64,000 bases of DNA, taken from NCBI RefSeq assembly GCF_001465595.2, contig NZ_CP013481.2, forward strand, positions 62,001 to 126,000, given 5' to 3'. The position numbers were made by a program, and so were the translations under genes. Numbering within the stretch: the stretch's first letter is position 1; every line of letters begins with the position of its first letter. The notes beneath the pieces are model-generated. The model made no database searches and was not told where the DNA came from. It was given only the letters and a program-made list of their open reading frames with translations. This DNA comes from Pandoraea apista (GTDB lineage Bacteria > Pseudomonadota > Gammaproteobacteria > Burkholderiales > Burkholderiaceae). Below, in pieces: positions 48,011 to 56,456 of this stretch.

Positions 48011-48409
48011 ATGGTAGACAAGAACATGAAATTCCTGGTCGTCGACGATTTTCCGACGATGCGCCGGATTGTGCGAAACCTGCTCAAGGAGCTGGGCTTC
48101 TCCAATGTCGACGAAGCGGAAGACGGTGCGGCGGCGCTGGCCAAGTTGCGCGGCGGTAGCTTCGAATTCGTGGTGTCGGACTGGAACATGCCGAACATGG
48201 ACGGGCTGACGATGCTCCAGCAGATCCGCGCCGACCCGAACCTCTCGAAGCTGCCGGTGCTGATGGTGACGGCCGAAGCGAAGAAGGAGAACATCATCGC
48301 CGCCGCCCAGGCCGGTGCGAGCGGTTACGTGGTCAAGCCGTTCACAGCGGCGACCCTGGATGAAAAGCTGGGCAAGATCTTCGAGAAAATGGAAAAAACG
48401 GGGGCCTGA
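48011..48409 (+). CDS. cheY: Chemotaxis response regulator CheY (motor-binding type)
   Basis: This 132-aa receiver is very close to E. coli Che[26 protein letters not shown], phospho-Asp57 in [10 protein letters not shown], and Lys in YVVKPFT. Phospho-CheY binds FliM and reverses the motor. I chose ATG 48011, spaced 5 bases from GGAG; ATG 48008 directly before it is too close. cheZ starts 2 bases after its stop, which supports this being the main motor CheY of the two. Confidence 0.96.
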   Translation: MVDKNMKFLVVDDFPTMRRIVRNLLKELGFSNVDEAEDGAAALAKLRGGSFEFVVSDWNMPNMDGLTMLQQIRADPNLSKLPVLMVTAEAKKENIIAAAQAGASGYVVKPFTAATLDEKLGKIFEKMEKTGA

Positions 48410-48411
48410 GC

Positions 48412-49086
48412 GTGACCCACGAGGCGAGCACTGAATGGCCGGGTGAGCCCAATGGCGCTTACGTGACCGGCGAGGCGGACCCGGCCGAGCGCATGCTGAT
48501 GCGCATCGGCCAGTTGACACGCATGCTGCGCGACAATCTGCGTGAGCTGGGTCTGGACAAGCAACTCGAGCAAGCTGCCGAGGCGATTCCCGATGCGCGC
48601 GACCGGCTGAACTACGTCGCGACCATGACCGAGCAGGCGGCGGTGCGGGCGCTCACGGCCATCGAACTGGCCAAGCCCCTTCAGGATCGCCTCGAAGCGG
48701 ACGCCAACGCACTCGACGCGCGCTGGGCCAAGTGGTTCGACGAGCCGCTCGAACTCGAAGATGCGCGCAAGCTCGTGGTCGAGACACGCACCTATCTGCG
48801 CCGCGTGCCCGAAGACACGCGCGCGACCAACAACCATCTGATGGAAATCATGATGGCGCAAGACTTCCAGGATCTGACCGGCCAGGTCATCAAGAAGATC
48901 ATGGATGTCGTGCAGGAAATCGAGAAGCATCTGCTCCAGACGCTGCTCGACAATATGCCTCCGGAGAAGCGCAAGGAGGCCGAAGACTCGCTGCTCAACG
49001 GGCCGCAGATCAAGAAGGAAGGCCGTACCGACATCGTGGCCGATCAGGGGCAGGTCGACGATCTGCTCGCCAGTCTCGGCTTCTGA
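48412..49086 (+). CDS. cheZ: CheY phosphatase CheZ
   Basis: This 224-aa helical protein dephosphorylates CheY-P. The active-site segment [18 protein letters not shown] is intact. The C-terminal CheY-binding helix [13 protein letters not shown] ends the protein as in E. coli. The start is GTG 48412. Confidence 0.95.
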   Translation: MTHEASTEWPGEPNGAYVTGEADPAERMLMRIGQLTRMLRDNLRELGLDKQLEQAAEAIPDARDRLNYVATMTEQAAVRALTAIELAKPLQDRLEADANALDARWAKWFDEPLELEDARKLVVETRTYLRRVPEDTRATNNHLMEIMMAQDFQDLTGQVIKKIMDVVQEIEKHLLQTLLDNMPPEKRKEAEDSLLNGPQIKKEGRTDIVADQGQVDDLLASLGF

Positions 49087-49282
49087 GCAAGCCCCCTCGC
49101 CAGCCGGTTGACCGGCTCGGCGGGCGTGGCGAACGCGGCTTTCCGGCGCTTGCACCGTCGCCGTTGGGCCGCTGTCACGAAATACCGCCCAATCCCGCCT
49201 CTATTCCCCCCTTTGTGACTTGACGGTTACGGCCATAATCGGTCGCGATAGGGTGGGTTCGTCCGCCCGCTGTGGATAGGGC

Positions 49283-50434
49283 ATGGCAGAGGAAAGCGAT
49301 CTCGAAAAGTCGGAACCTGCGTCCCCCCGGCGCCTTGAAAAGGCGCGCGAGGAGGGACAGGTTGCGCGTTCGCGCGAGCTTTCCACGTTCGCCTTGCTGG
49401 CGGCCGGGGTCGCCGGCCTGTGGATGACCGCCGACCGGATCTCGCAGGGCTTCGCGCAGCTCATGCGCCACGGCATGGCGTTTGAGCCGGGCACCGCCCT
49501 CGACACCCATCGCATGCTGTCCTACGCCGCCCACTCGGGCGCCGACGCCCTCGTCGCCATTGCCCCGCTGCTTGGCGTGCTGGTGCTCGCAGCGATCGCC
49601 GCCCCGATGGCGCTTGGCGGCTGGCTCTTCACGACCCAATCGCTGGCCCCCAACTTCGGTCGCCTGAATCCGCTCAAGGGGCTGGGCCGCATGTTTTCCA
49701 CGCAGGGCCTGATCGAATTGATCAAGGCGGTGGCGAAGACCCTGCTGGTCGGCGCCGTGGCCTACTGGGCGATCGCGCGCGACAAAGACGCCGTGATGGG
49801 GCTGATGACTCAGTCTCCGCGCGCCGCGCTGCCGCATGTGGGCGAGATGATCGTGGTGTGCTGCGCGTTCATCGTGTCTTCGCTGTTGCTCGTGGCGGCC
49901 ATCGATATTCCTTACCAGCTCTGGCAGCACTACAAGAAGCTGCGCATGACCAAAGAGGAAGTGCGTCAGGAAAACAAGGAGTCGGAAGGCGATCCGCACC
50001 TCAAGGCGCACATTCGCCAGTTGCAGCGCCAGACCGCGCGCCGCCGCATGATGCAGGACGTGCCCAAGGCCGACGTGATCGTGACCAACCCGACGCACTT
50101 TGCCGTCGCGCTCGAATACAAGGACGCCATGCGCGCGCCGCGTGTGCTGGCCAAGGGTACCGACCTGGTGGCGCAGCGCATCCGTGAAATGGGTGCCGAG
50201 CACAACATCCCGATTCTCGAAGCCCCGCCGCTCGCGCGCGCGCTGCACGCGCACGTGGAGATCGGTCAGGAAATTCCGGCCACGCTGTACACGGCCGTAG
50301 CCGAAGTGCTGGCGTGGGTCTTCCAGCTTCGCCGCTGGCGTGCCGAAGGGGGCGTGGAACCGAACGTTCCGTCGGACCTGCCGGTGCCGGCCGAACTCGA
50401 CGCGCCGCGGCGCGCCGGGTCGAAACGAGTGTAA
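49283..50434 (+). CDS. flhB: Flagellar type III export protein FlhB
   Basis: This 383-aa export-gate switch protein has an N-terminal ESDLEKSEPASPRRLEKAREEGQVARSRE signature, four membrane segments, then a cytoplasmic autocleavage domain with intact NPTH in VTNPTHFAVALEY (about residues 269-272). It begins a unit with flhA (3-base gap), flhF and flhG. The 196-base gap upstream of it contains TTGACG near 49220 but no well-spaced -10. Confidence 0.96.
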   Translation: MAEESDLEKSEPASPRRLEKAREEGQVARSRELSTFALLAAGVAGLWMTADRISQGFAQLMRHGMAFEPGTALDTHRMLSYAAHSGADALVAIAPLLGVLVLAAIAAPMALGGWLFTTQSLAPNFGRLNPLKGLGRMFSTQGLIELIKAVAKTLLVGAVAYWAIARDKDAVMGLMTQSPRAALPHVGEMIVVCCAFIVSSLLLVAAIDIPYQLWQHYKKLRMTKEEVRQENKESEGDPHLKAHIRQLQRQTARRRMMQDVPKADVIVTNPTHFAVALEYKDAMRAPRVLAKGTDLVAQRIREMGAEHNIPILEAPPLARALHAHVEIGQEIPATLYTAVAEVLAWVFQLRRWRAEGGVEPNVPSDLPVPAELDAPRRAGSKRV

Positions 50435-50437
50435 CGA

Positions 50438-52543
50438 ATGAACCTCAACCCTCGCGCGAACCAGTTGCTGCGCTCGTCGCAATTGCTCCTCGGCGGCAGT
50501 CTGAAGTCGCTCGCCGCGCCGGTGCTGATCATCATGATTCTGGGCATGATGATCCTCCCGTTGCCGCCGTTCATCCTGGATCTGCTGTTTACCTTCAACA
50601 TCGCCCTCGCGGTGATGGTGCTGCTCGTGAGCATGTACACGCAAAAGCCGCTCGACTTCGCGGCGTTCCCGAGCGTGCTGCTGTTCTCCACGCTGTTGCG
50701 ACTGTCGCTGAACGTGGCGTCCACCCGCGTGGTGCTGCTCGAAGGGCACACCGGCCCGGACGCCGCCGGTAAGGTGATCGAGGCGTTCGGCCACTTCCTC
50801 GTGGGCGGCAATTACGCCGTCGGTATCGTGGTGTTCATCATCCTCGTGGTCATCAACTTCATGGTGATTACGAAGGGTGCCGGCCGTATTGCGGAAGTGG
50901 GTGCGCGCTTCACTCTCGACGCCATGCCCGGTAAGCAGATGGCCATCGACGCCGACCTGAACGCCGGCCTGATCGGCGAAGAGGAAGCGCGCAAGCGCCG
51001 CTCGGTGATCGCACAGGAAGCCGACTTCTACGGTTCGATGGACGGTGCGTCGAAGTTCGTGCGCGGCGACGCGGTGGCCGGTCTGCTCATCATGGTCATC
51101 AACATCGTTGGCGGCCTGATCGTCGGCGTGGTCCAGCACGGGCTCGACATCGGCCTGGCCGCCAAGAACTACACGCTGCTGACGATCGGCGATGGTCTCG
51201 TTGCGCAGATCCCGGCACTGGTGATCTCGACGGCCGCCGGTGTCGTGGTCTCGCGCGTGGCGACCGACGAAGACGTCGGCCAGCAGGTCGTCTCGCAACT
51301 GTTCAGCAATCCGCGGGTGCTGGGCATCACGGCGGCGATTCTCGGCCTGATGGGTCTGATCCCGGGCATGCCGCACTTCGCCTTCCTGCTGCTGGCGATC
51401 GGTCTCGGGGCACTCGCCCGCTGGCAGTTCCGCAAGGCCGAGGCCGCCAAGCAACAGGCGACGCGCCCCACGCCGGTGGCCGCGACTGCGCCGGCCGAAG
51501 TGGCCGAAGCCTCGTGGGACGATGTGGCGCTCGTCGACCCGCTGGGGTTGGAAGTCGGCTATCGCCTGATTCCGCTCGTCGACCGCAATCAGGACGGCGA
51601 GTTGCTCAAGCGCATCAAGGGCATCCGCAAGAAGTTCGCCCAGGAAATCGGCTTCCTCGCGCCGGTGGTGCACATCCGCGACAATCTGGAACTGCGTCCG
51701 AATCAGTACCGCATTACGCTCAAGGGCGTGATCATCGGCGAGGGCGAAGCATATCCGGGCCAGTTGCTCGCGATCGATCCGGGGCAGGTCACGGCGCCGT
51801 TGCAAGGCACGCCGACGCGCGACCCGGCTTTCGGCCTGCCGGCCATCTGGATCGATGTCGGGCAACGCGATCAGGCGCAGGCGTACGGTTACACGGTGGT
51901 CGATGCCGGCACCGTCGTCGCCACGCATCTGAATCACCTGATCAATGCCCACTCGCACGAACTGCTGGGGCGTCAGGAAGTGCAGCAGCTCATCGAACGC
52001 ATTGGCAAAGACGCGCCCAAGCTCATCGAAGATCTGGTGCCGAAGACCATTGCGCTCACCACGTTGCAAAAGGTGTTGCAGAACCTGCTCGAGGAGCGGG
52101 TGCCGATTCGCGACATGCGTACGATCATCGACACCATTGCCGAACACGGCGCGCGCGTGCAGGACCCGCACGATCTCACGGCGCTGGTGCGCCTGTCGCT
52201 GGGCCGCGCGATTACGCAGAGTGTGTTCCCGGGCAGCGGCGATCTCGAAGTGGTGGGGCTCGACGCCAATCTCGAACGAATTCTCACGCAGGCGCTGTCC
52301 GCGGGTGGAGGCACCGGTCTCGAACCGGGCCTCGCGGACACGTTGTTGCGCGAAACACAGGCAGCCGTGGCGCGTCAGGAGCGCCAGGGCCTGCCGCCGG
52401 TATTGCTGGTTCAACATCCGCTGCGCTCGCTGCTCTCGCGCTTCCTGCGCCGCAGCCTGCCGCAGCTCAAGGTTTTGTCGTATGCGGAAGTGCCTGACAC
52501 ACGGAACGTGAAAATGACGGCACTCATCGGAGGTCAAGCGTGA
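50438..52543 (+). CDS. flhA: Flagellar type III export gate protein FlhA
   Basis: This 701-aa export-gate protein has about eight N-terminal membrane segments including the FHIPEP-family signature region (VLLFSTLLRLSLNVASTRVVLLEGH). A cytoplasmic domain, SD1 to SD4, forms the nonameric ring. Full length. Its stop overlaps the flhF GTG start (GTGA). Confidence 0.96.
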   Translation: MNLNPRANQLLRSSQLLLGGSLKSLAAPVLIIMILGMMILPLPPFILDLLFTFNIALAVMVLLVSMYTQKPLDFAAFPSVLLFSTLLRLSLNVASTRVVLLEGHTGPDAAGKVIEAFGHFLVGGNYAVGIVVFIILVVINFMVITKGAGRIAEVGARFTLDAMPGKQMAIDADLNAGLIGEEEARKRRSVIAQEADFYGSMDGASKFVRGDAVAGLLIMVINIVGGLIVGVVQHGLDIGLAAKNYTLLTIGDGLVAQIPALVISTAAGVVVSRVATDEDVGQQVVSQLFSNPRVLGITAAILGLMGLIPGMPHFAFLLLAIGLGALARWQFRKAEAAKQQATRPTPVAATAPAEVAEASWDDVALVDPLGLEVGYRLIPLVDRNQDGELLKRIKGIRKKFAQEIGFLAPVVHIRDNLELRPNQYRITLKGVIIGEGEAYPGQLLAIDPGQVTAPLQGTPTRDPAFGLPAIWIDVGQRDQAQAYGYTVVDAGTVVATHLNHLINAHSHELLGRQEVQQLIERIGKDAPKLIEDLVPKTIALTTLQKVLQNLLEERVPIRDMRTIIDTIAEHGARVQDPHDLTALVRLSLGRAITQSVFPGSGDLEVVGLDANLERILTQALSAGGGTGLEPGLADTLLRETQAAVARQERQGLPPVLLVQHPLRSLLSRFLRRSLPQLKVLSYAEVPDTRNVKMTALIGGQA

Positions 52544-53802
52544 AGATTCGGAAATTCTTTGCGGGCACGTGCCGCGATGCACTGCGCCAGATTCGCGAGG
52601 AAATCGGACCCGATGCGGTCGTGTTGTCCAACCGCTCGGTGGCCAATGGCGTGGAAATCGTCGCGTTGGCGGAAGAGGATCTCGACGCGCTGGCGGGTGG
52701 CGATATGCCGACGCACCGGCCGCGTCCGCGCCCGGCGGCGCCTGCGCCGGCTGCCACGACGCACGCGCTCGGCACACATGACGCGGCGGCGGCAAGCGCG
52801 TTCGCCCAGACCATGATGGGTGAACTTCAGAGCATGCGCGGTTTGCTCGAAGAACAGGTCGCGGGGCTGGTCTGGAACGACAAACAGCGCCGTTCGCCGG
52901 CGCAGGGCGAGATTCTGCGCACACTGCTCGCTGCCGGATTTTCGGCGCAACTGGGCCGCGCGCTGCTGGAACATCTGCCGGAAGGGAGCGACCGTGAGAG
53001 TGGGCTCGAATGGGTGAAGAACGCGCTCAAGCGTAACTTGCCCATCATGCCGAACGAAGACGAACTGATGGACCGCGGCGGCGTGTATGCGCTGATGGGC
53101 CCGACCGGCGTGGGCAAGACCACGACGACGGCCAAGCTTGCGGCGCGCTGTGTGATGCGCCATGGCGCCGAGAAACTCGCGCTGCTCACGACCGATAGCT
53201 ATCGTATTGGCGGACACGAACAGCTTCGCATCTACGGCAAGATTCTCGGGGTGACGGTGCATGCGGTGAAAGACGCCACGGATCTGCGTCTTGCGCTGAC
53301 CGAGTTGCGCAACAAGCACATGGTGCTGATCGACACGGTCGGCATGAGCCAGCGCGATCGTACGGTGCCCGAACAGGTGGCCATGCTGTGCGGTGCGCAA
53401 ACGCCGGTGCAGCGTCTGCTGTTGCTTAATGCAACGAGTCACGGCGACACGCTCAACGAAGTGGTGCATGCCTATCGCAGCGCCAGCGAGGAGGGCGGCG
53501 GCGATCTCGCCGGGTGTATCCTGACGAAACTCGACGAGACGACCAATCTCGGCTCGGTGCTCGATACGGTGATACGTCACCGTTTGCCGGTGCATTACGT
53601 TTCCACGGGGCAGCGCGTGCCGGAGAATCTGCACGTTGCGGATCGGGAGTTCCTGATCGAAACGGCGCTCTCTGCGCCGGTGACGGGCTCGCCGTTCGTG
53701 CCGGCCGAGGAAGATTTGCTGGCGGTAGTGCGCGGGGTCGATCCCAACTACAGCGGGCTGTTCGCGCCTGCTCAACCTTCAGGCGAGGCCTGCTTTGGTT
53801 AA
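52540..53802 (+). CDS. flhF: Flagellar SRP-family GTPase FlhF
   Basis: This 420-aa GTPase sets flagellar placement and number in polar-flagellate bacteria. A variable B domain (about 40-90, Ala/Pro-rich) is followed by the N-domain and G-domain with GPTGVGKTTTTAKLAAR (about 187-203), DSYRIGGHEQL, LIDTVGMSQRD and ILTKLDET. The start GTG 52540 overlaps the flhA stop. flhG overlaps its last codons. Confidence 0.95.
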   Translation: MKIRKFFAGTCRDALRQIREEIGPDAVVLSNRSVANGVEIVALAEEDLDALAGGDMPTHRPRPRPAAPAPAATTHALGTHDAAAASAFAQTMMGELQSMRGLLEEQVAGLVWNDKQRRSPAQGEILRTLLAAGFSAQLGRALLEHLPEGSDRESGLEWVKNALKRNLPIMPNEDELMDRGGVYALMGPTGVGKTTTTAKLAARCVMRHGAEKLALLTTDSYRIGGHEQLRIYGKILGVTVHAVKDATDLRLALTELRNKHMVLIDTVGMSQRDRTVPEQVAMLCGAQTPVQRLLLLNATSHGDTLNEVVHAYRSASEEGGGDLAGCILTKLDETTNLGSVLDTVIRHRLPVHYVSTGQRVPENLHVADREFLIETALSAPVTGSPFVPAEEDLLAVVRGVDPNYSGLFAPAQPSGEACFG

Positions 53803-54649
53803 ACTCGTAGTCGATCAGGCTGAGGGGCTGCGCCGGTTGGTGGCGCGCCATGCCACGCGTATCGTCGCGGTGGTGGGGAGTGCGCCTGAAGCGGGTCAGA
53901 CGAGTGTTGCGCTGAATCTGGCCAGCGCCCTGGCCCATCACGGTCAGGATGTCGTGCTGGCCGACGAGAGCGGCCATGCCGCGCCGGCGCTGGGCTTGCC
54001 GCTGCGCGGCGACATTCACGACGTGCTCGCCGGGCGCGTGTCGCCCGAGGCGATCCGTGTTCACACGCGCGACAACGTGATCCTGGTGCCGGTGGCGCAC
54101 CGTCATCCCGAACGTATCGATGCGTCGCGCGCGTTGCCGCTGCTCACGACGGGCGAGCCCGATATCGTGGTCATCGACTGCACGCATGCCGGCGCGGTGC
54201 TCAGCCCGTTGGCCGCGCACGCGCACGACGTCATGGTGGTGCTCGGCCGCGAGCCGGCATCGATTACGGGGGCGTATTCGTGGATCAAGCAGGCGCATTT
54301 CGAGTATGCGCTGGCGCAATTCCGGGTACTGGTGAACCGGGCAGAAGATGTGGAGGCACGTGTGGTGTGCCGCAATCTGGCAACGACGGCGAGCCGCTAT
54401 CTGGCGGTGTCGCTGGAACTGGCCGGTCATGTGCCGACGGATCGGCAGGTCATGCGTGCGCGGCAACTGACGCGCACCGTGGTCGATGCGTTCCCGATGG
54501 CACCGGCGGCGGTCGCATATCGTCAGTTGGCGGCACAAGTGATGCATTGGCCGTTGGCGATGCGAGAGACGGGTCCGGCGGCGCTCGGCGCCGATCGTGG
54601 CAGCGAGCTGGCGCATGGTGTGGGTGCGCTCAGCGCCCACACGGTCTGA
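53795..54649 (+). CDS. flhG: MinD-like flagellar number regulator FlhG (FleN), atypical Walker A
   Basis: This 284-aa protein pairs with FlhF to control flagellar number and position. The start is TTG 53795, overlapping the flhF stop. The N-terminal DQAEGLRRLV carries the DQAxxLR motif that stimulates FlhF GTPase. The ATP-binding site is degenerate: the expected KGGxGKT reads GSAPEAGQTS (about 28-37), with neither signature Lys nor catalytic Lys, while the following VALNLASALAHHGQDVVLAD and VVIDCTHAG keep the MinD fold. Position and N-terminus make FlhG the clear call, but ATP-dependent dimerisation is doubtful. Confidence 0.88.
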   Translation: MVKLVVDQAEGLRRLVARHATRIVAVVGSAPEAGQTSVALNLASALAHHGQDVVLADESGHAAPALGLPLRGDIHDVLAGRVSPEAIRVHTRDNVILVPVAHRHPERIDASRALPLLTTGEPDIVVIDCTHAGAVLSPLAAHAHDVMVVLGREPASITGAYSWIKQAHFEYALAQFRVLVNRAEDVEARVVCRNLATTASRYLAVSLELAGHVPTDRQVMRARQLTRTVVDAFPMAPAAVAYRQLAAQVMHWPLAMRETGPAALGADRGSELAHGVGALSAHTV

Positions 54650-54686
54650 GCGTCACGGCACGCGTCGAGAGGAAGCGGAGGGAAAC

Positions 54687-55415
54687 ATGTATACCGCGCG
54701 CGGGAAGGTCGACACGAACGACACGCTGACCCAATACGCGCCATTGGTGCGCCGTCTGGCGCTGCAATTGATGGCGAAGCTGCCGGCGAGCGTGGAATTG
54801 GAAGACCTGATTCAGGCGGGCATGCTGGGGTTGCTCGATGCGTCGAACCGGTATCAGGAGACGCAGGGTGCACAGTTCGAAACGTACGCGAGCCAGCGCA
54901 TTCGCGGGGCAATGCTCGACGAGTTGCGCGAGCTGGATTGGGCGTCGCGCGGCATTCGCAAGACGGCGCGTCAGATCGAACAGGCGGTGCAGCGGCTGGA
55001 GCAACGGCTGGGCCGGGGGCCGTCGGAGAGCGAGATTGCCGGCGAGATGTCGATCGGTCTGTCCGAGTATCAGCAGATGTTGCAGGACGTGCATGGCTGC
55101 CAGTTGATTTATTACGAAGATTTCGAAGCCGCGGACGAAGAGCCTTTCATCGACCGGATCTGTTCAGACCCGGGCGCCGATCCGTTGACGATGCTGCTCG
55201 ACGAGGGGCTGCGCAGCGGCGTGGTCGATGCCATCGAGCACTTGCCCGAGCGCGAGAAGCTGCTGATGAGTTTGTACTATGAGCAGGGGCTGAACCTTCG
55301 CGAGATTGGTGCAGTGCTCGAAGTCAGCGAGTCTCGCGTTTGCCAGTTGCACAGCCAGGCAATCTCCCGCCTGCGCGCGACACTGCGTGAAAAGGCGTGG
55401 ACGTCGGCGAACTGA
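54687..55415 (+). CDS. fliA: Flagellar sigma factor FliA (sigma-28)
   Basis: This 242-aa sigma factor transcribes class III flagellar and chemotaxis genes. Region 2 (YAPLVRRLALQLMAKLPASVELEDLIQAGMLGLLDA), region 3 and region 4 (LPEREKLLMSLYYEQGLNLREIGAVLEVSESRVCQLHSQAI) are complete. I chose ATG 54687 after GGAGGGAAAC, 37 bases after flhG. Its partner anti-sigma FlgM is encoded convergently 0.6 kb away. Confidence 0.97.
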   Translation: MYTARGKVDTNDTLTQYAPLVRRLALQLMAKLPASVELEDLIQAGMLGLLDASNRYQETQGAQFETYASQRIRGAMLDELRELDWASRGIRKTARQIEQAVQRLEQRLGRGPSESEIAGEMSIGLSEYQQMLQDVHGCQLIYYEDFEAADEEPFIDRICSDPGADPLTMLLDEGLRSGVVDAIEHLPEREKLLMSLYYEQGLNLREIGAVLEVSESRVCQLHSQAISRLRATLREKAWTSAN

Positions 55416-55482
55416 GTGGCATCAGGTCACGGTTGCTCGACCGTTTGCGCATCTCGCCTCGGCGCCACTCAGGAATTTTTTA
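55412..55482 (+). terminator. Terminator of fliA
   Basis: CTGAGTGGC (55412-55420) pairs perfectly with GCCACTCAG (55464-55472) around a structured 43-base loop (inner ACGGT/ACCGT), followed by six T. The left arm includes the fliA stop codon. Confidence 0.7.
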
Positions 55483-55535
55483 GGGATGAGCCTGAACCGG
55501 CTCGCGAGCACGAAGCTCTCGACGAACTAACCCTG

Positions 55536-55994
55536 TCAGGCCGTTACGCTGCCGCCGCTTGAGCGCGGCGTGGTGCGCCCGTCCGGGCCATACAACGGCG
55601 CGTTCTTCTCCGGGCCGTACAGCACGTTCAGGGCTTGCTGGGTGTAAGTCAGACGCGTGTGGATGAGCACGCCATTCGTATCGTTGGCGCGCTTGGCGTC
55701 CAACGCAGCGGCGAGCAGCGCCTGCCATGCGGATTCGATGCGGGCGTCGGCTGCGGCGGCGGCCGCGGCGCCAGCCTCGTCGGGCGAGTAGCCCAGGGCT
55801 TCCAGCTGTGCGTCGCGCTCGCGACCGAGTGTTGCGAGTTCCGCCACTGCGCGAGTCTTGCGTTCGGTCAGCTCTGGCAGCGCGTCGAGCGTGCCGCTGA
55901 CCAATGCCTGCTGTTCTTCGCCAAGCAACGCCGAAAACGCGCCAATGGCGGTCGTCTCGGCAGACAGGGCGTTCAGCAGGGCATCAGTAGTCAT
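55536..55994 (-). CDS. flgN: Flagellar export chaperone FlgN
   Basis: This 152-aa helical chaperone serves the hook-filament junction proteins FlgK and FlgL. It is weakly conserved in sequence; LLGEEQQALVSGTLDALPELTERKTRAVAELATLGRERDAQL is the typical FlgN coiled segment. The gene overlaps flgM by 4 bases (ATGA) on the minus strand, and fliA converges from the other side. Confidence 0.88.
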   Translation of the reverse strand: MTTDALLNALSAETTAIGAFSALLGEEQQALVSGTLDALPELTERKTRAVAELATLGRERDAQLEALGYSPDEAGAAAAAAADARIESAWQALLAAALDAKRANDTNGVLIHTRLTYTQQALNVLYGPEKNAPLYGPDGRTTPRSSGGSVTA

Positions 55995-56329
55995 GACTTC
56001 GATTGCGTCGAAAGCAGATCGCGCGCGGTCGCAATGAGACCGTCCGCAATCTTGGAAGGATCAATGGTGAGCTGGCCCTTGGCAATCGCGTCTTTGATCG
56101 CGGCTACCTTGGAAACGTCGATATCTGCCGAGCCCGTCTGAGCCAGCGCTGCCTGCAAGGCGCGCATTTCCGACGACAGCGCGCTCGTGCTCACGCTCGC
56201 GCCGCTGCCGGCGCTCGCCACAGGGGCGGCAGAGCCGTCGGCATTCACAGCGCCGGTGGCCGTCCGATCAGCCGTCGCCTTGTTCGCGCCGACGCCAGTC
56301 AACGGATTGGCGGGTGGTTCGATTTTCAT
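55991..56329 (-). CDS. flgM: Anti-sigma-28 factor FlgM
   Basis: This 112-aa protein holds FliA inactive until it is exported through the completed hook. MKIEPPANPLTGVGANK is the family start, and the C-terminal SADIDVSKVAAIKDAIAKGQLTIDPSKIADGLIATARDLL is the FliA-binding segment. The start at 56329 follows GGGGAAAG; in-frame codons further upstream would extend into the promoter. A sigma-28 promoter lies 25-50 bp upstream. Confidence 0.94.
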   Translation of the reverse strand: MKIEPPANPLTGVGANKATADRTATGAVNADGSAAPVASAGSGASVSTSALSSEMRALQAALAQTGSADIDVSKVAAIKDAIAKGQLTIDPSKIADGLIATARDLLSTQSKS

Positions 56330-56354
56330 GTGCTTTCCCCAGAAACCTGCCTGT

Positions 56355-56381
56355 GTAACGGCATTATCCGCCATAACTTTA
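56355..56381 (-). promoter_or_regulatory. Sigma-28 (FliA) promoter for flgMN
   Basis: On the minus strand TAAAGTTA, exactly 11 bases, GCCGTTAC, against TAAAGTTT-N11-GCCGATAA. This gives FliA-driven expression of its own anti-sigma factor, a known feedback design. Confidence 0.8.
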
Positions 56382-56442
56382 GGCAAGTAACATACAGTTA
56401 CCAGTCCAAGTGCCCGGGTATTTTCAGTGAATACTTAAGCGT

Positions 56443-56456
56443 AGTAAGCGCTTACT
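56443..56456. other. 14-bp palindrome at the flgA stop
   Basis: AGTAAGCGCTTACT is a perfect palindrome touching the flgA stop codon. No T-run; possibly chance. Confidence 0.4.

Noticed and set aside
49175-52924. 1249-residue minus-strand open frame opposite flhB-flhA
   Set aside because: It is antisense to two full-length conserved flagellar genes, is rich in His, Arg and Glu as expected of a GC-rich shadow, and has no recognisable domain.
56443-56456. Terminator at the end of flgA
   Set aside because: The palindrome AGTAAGCGCTTACT lacks a loop and a T-run in the minus direction; kept only as a palindrome.
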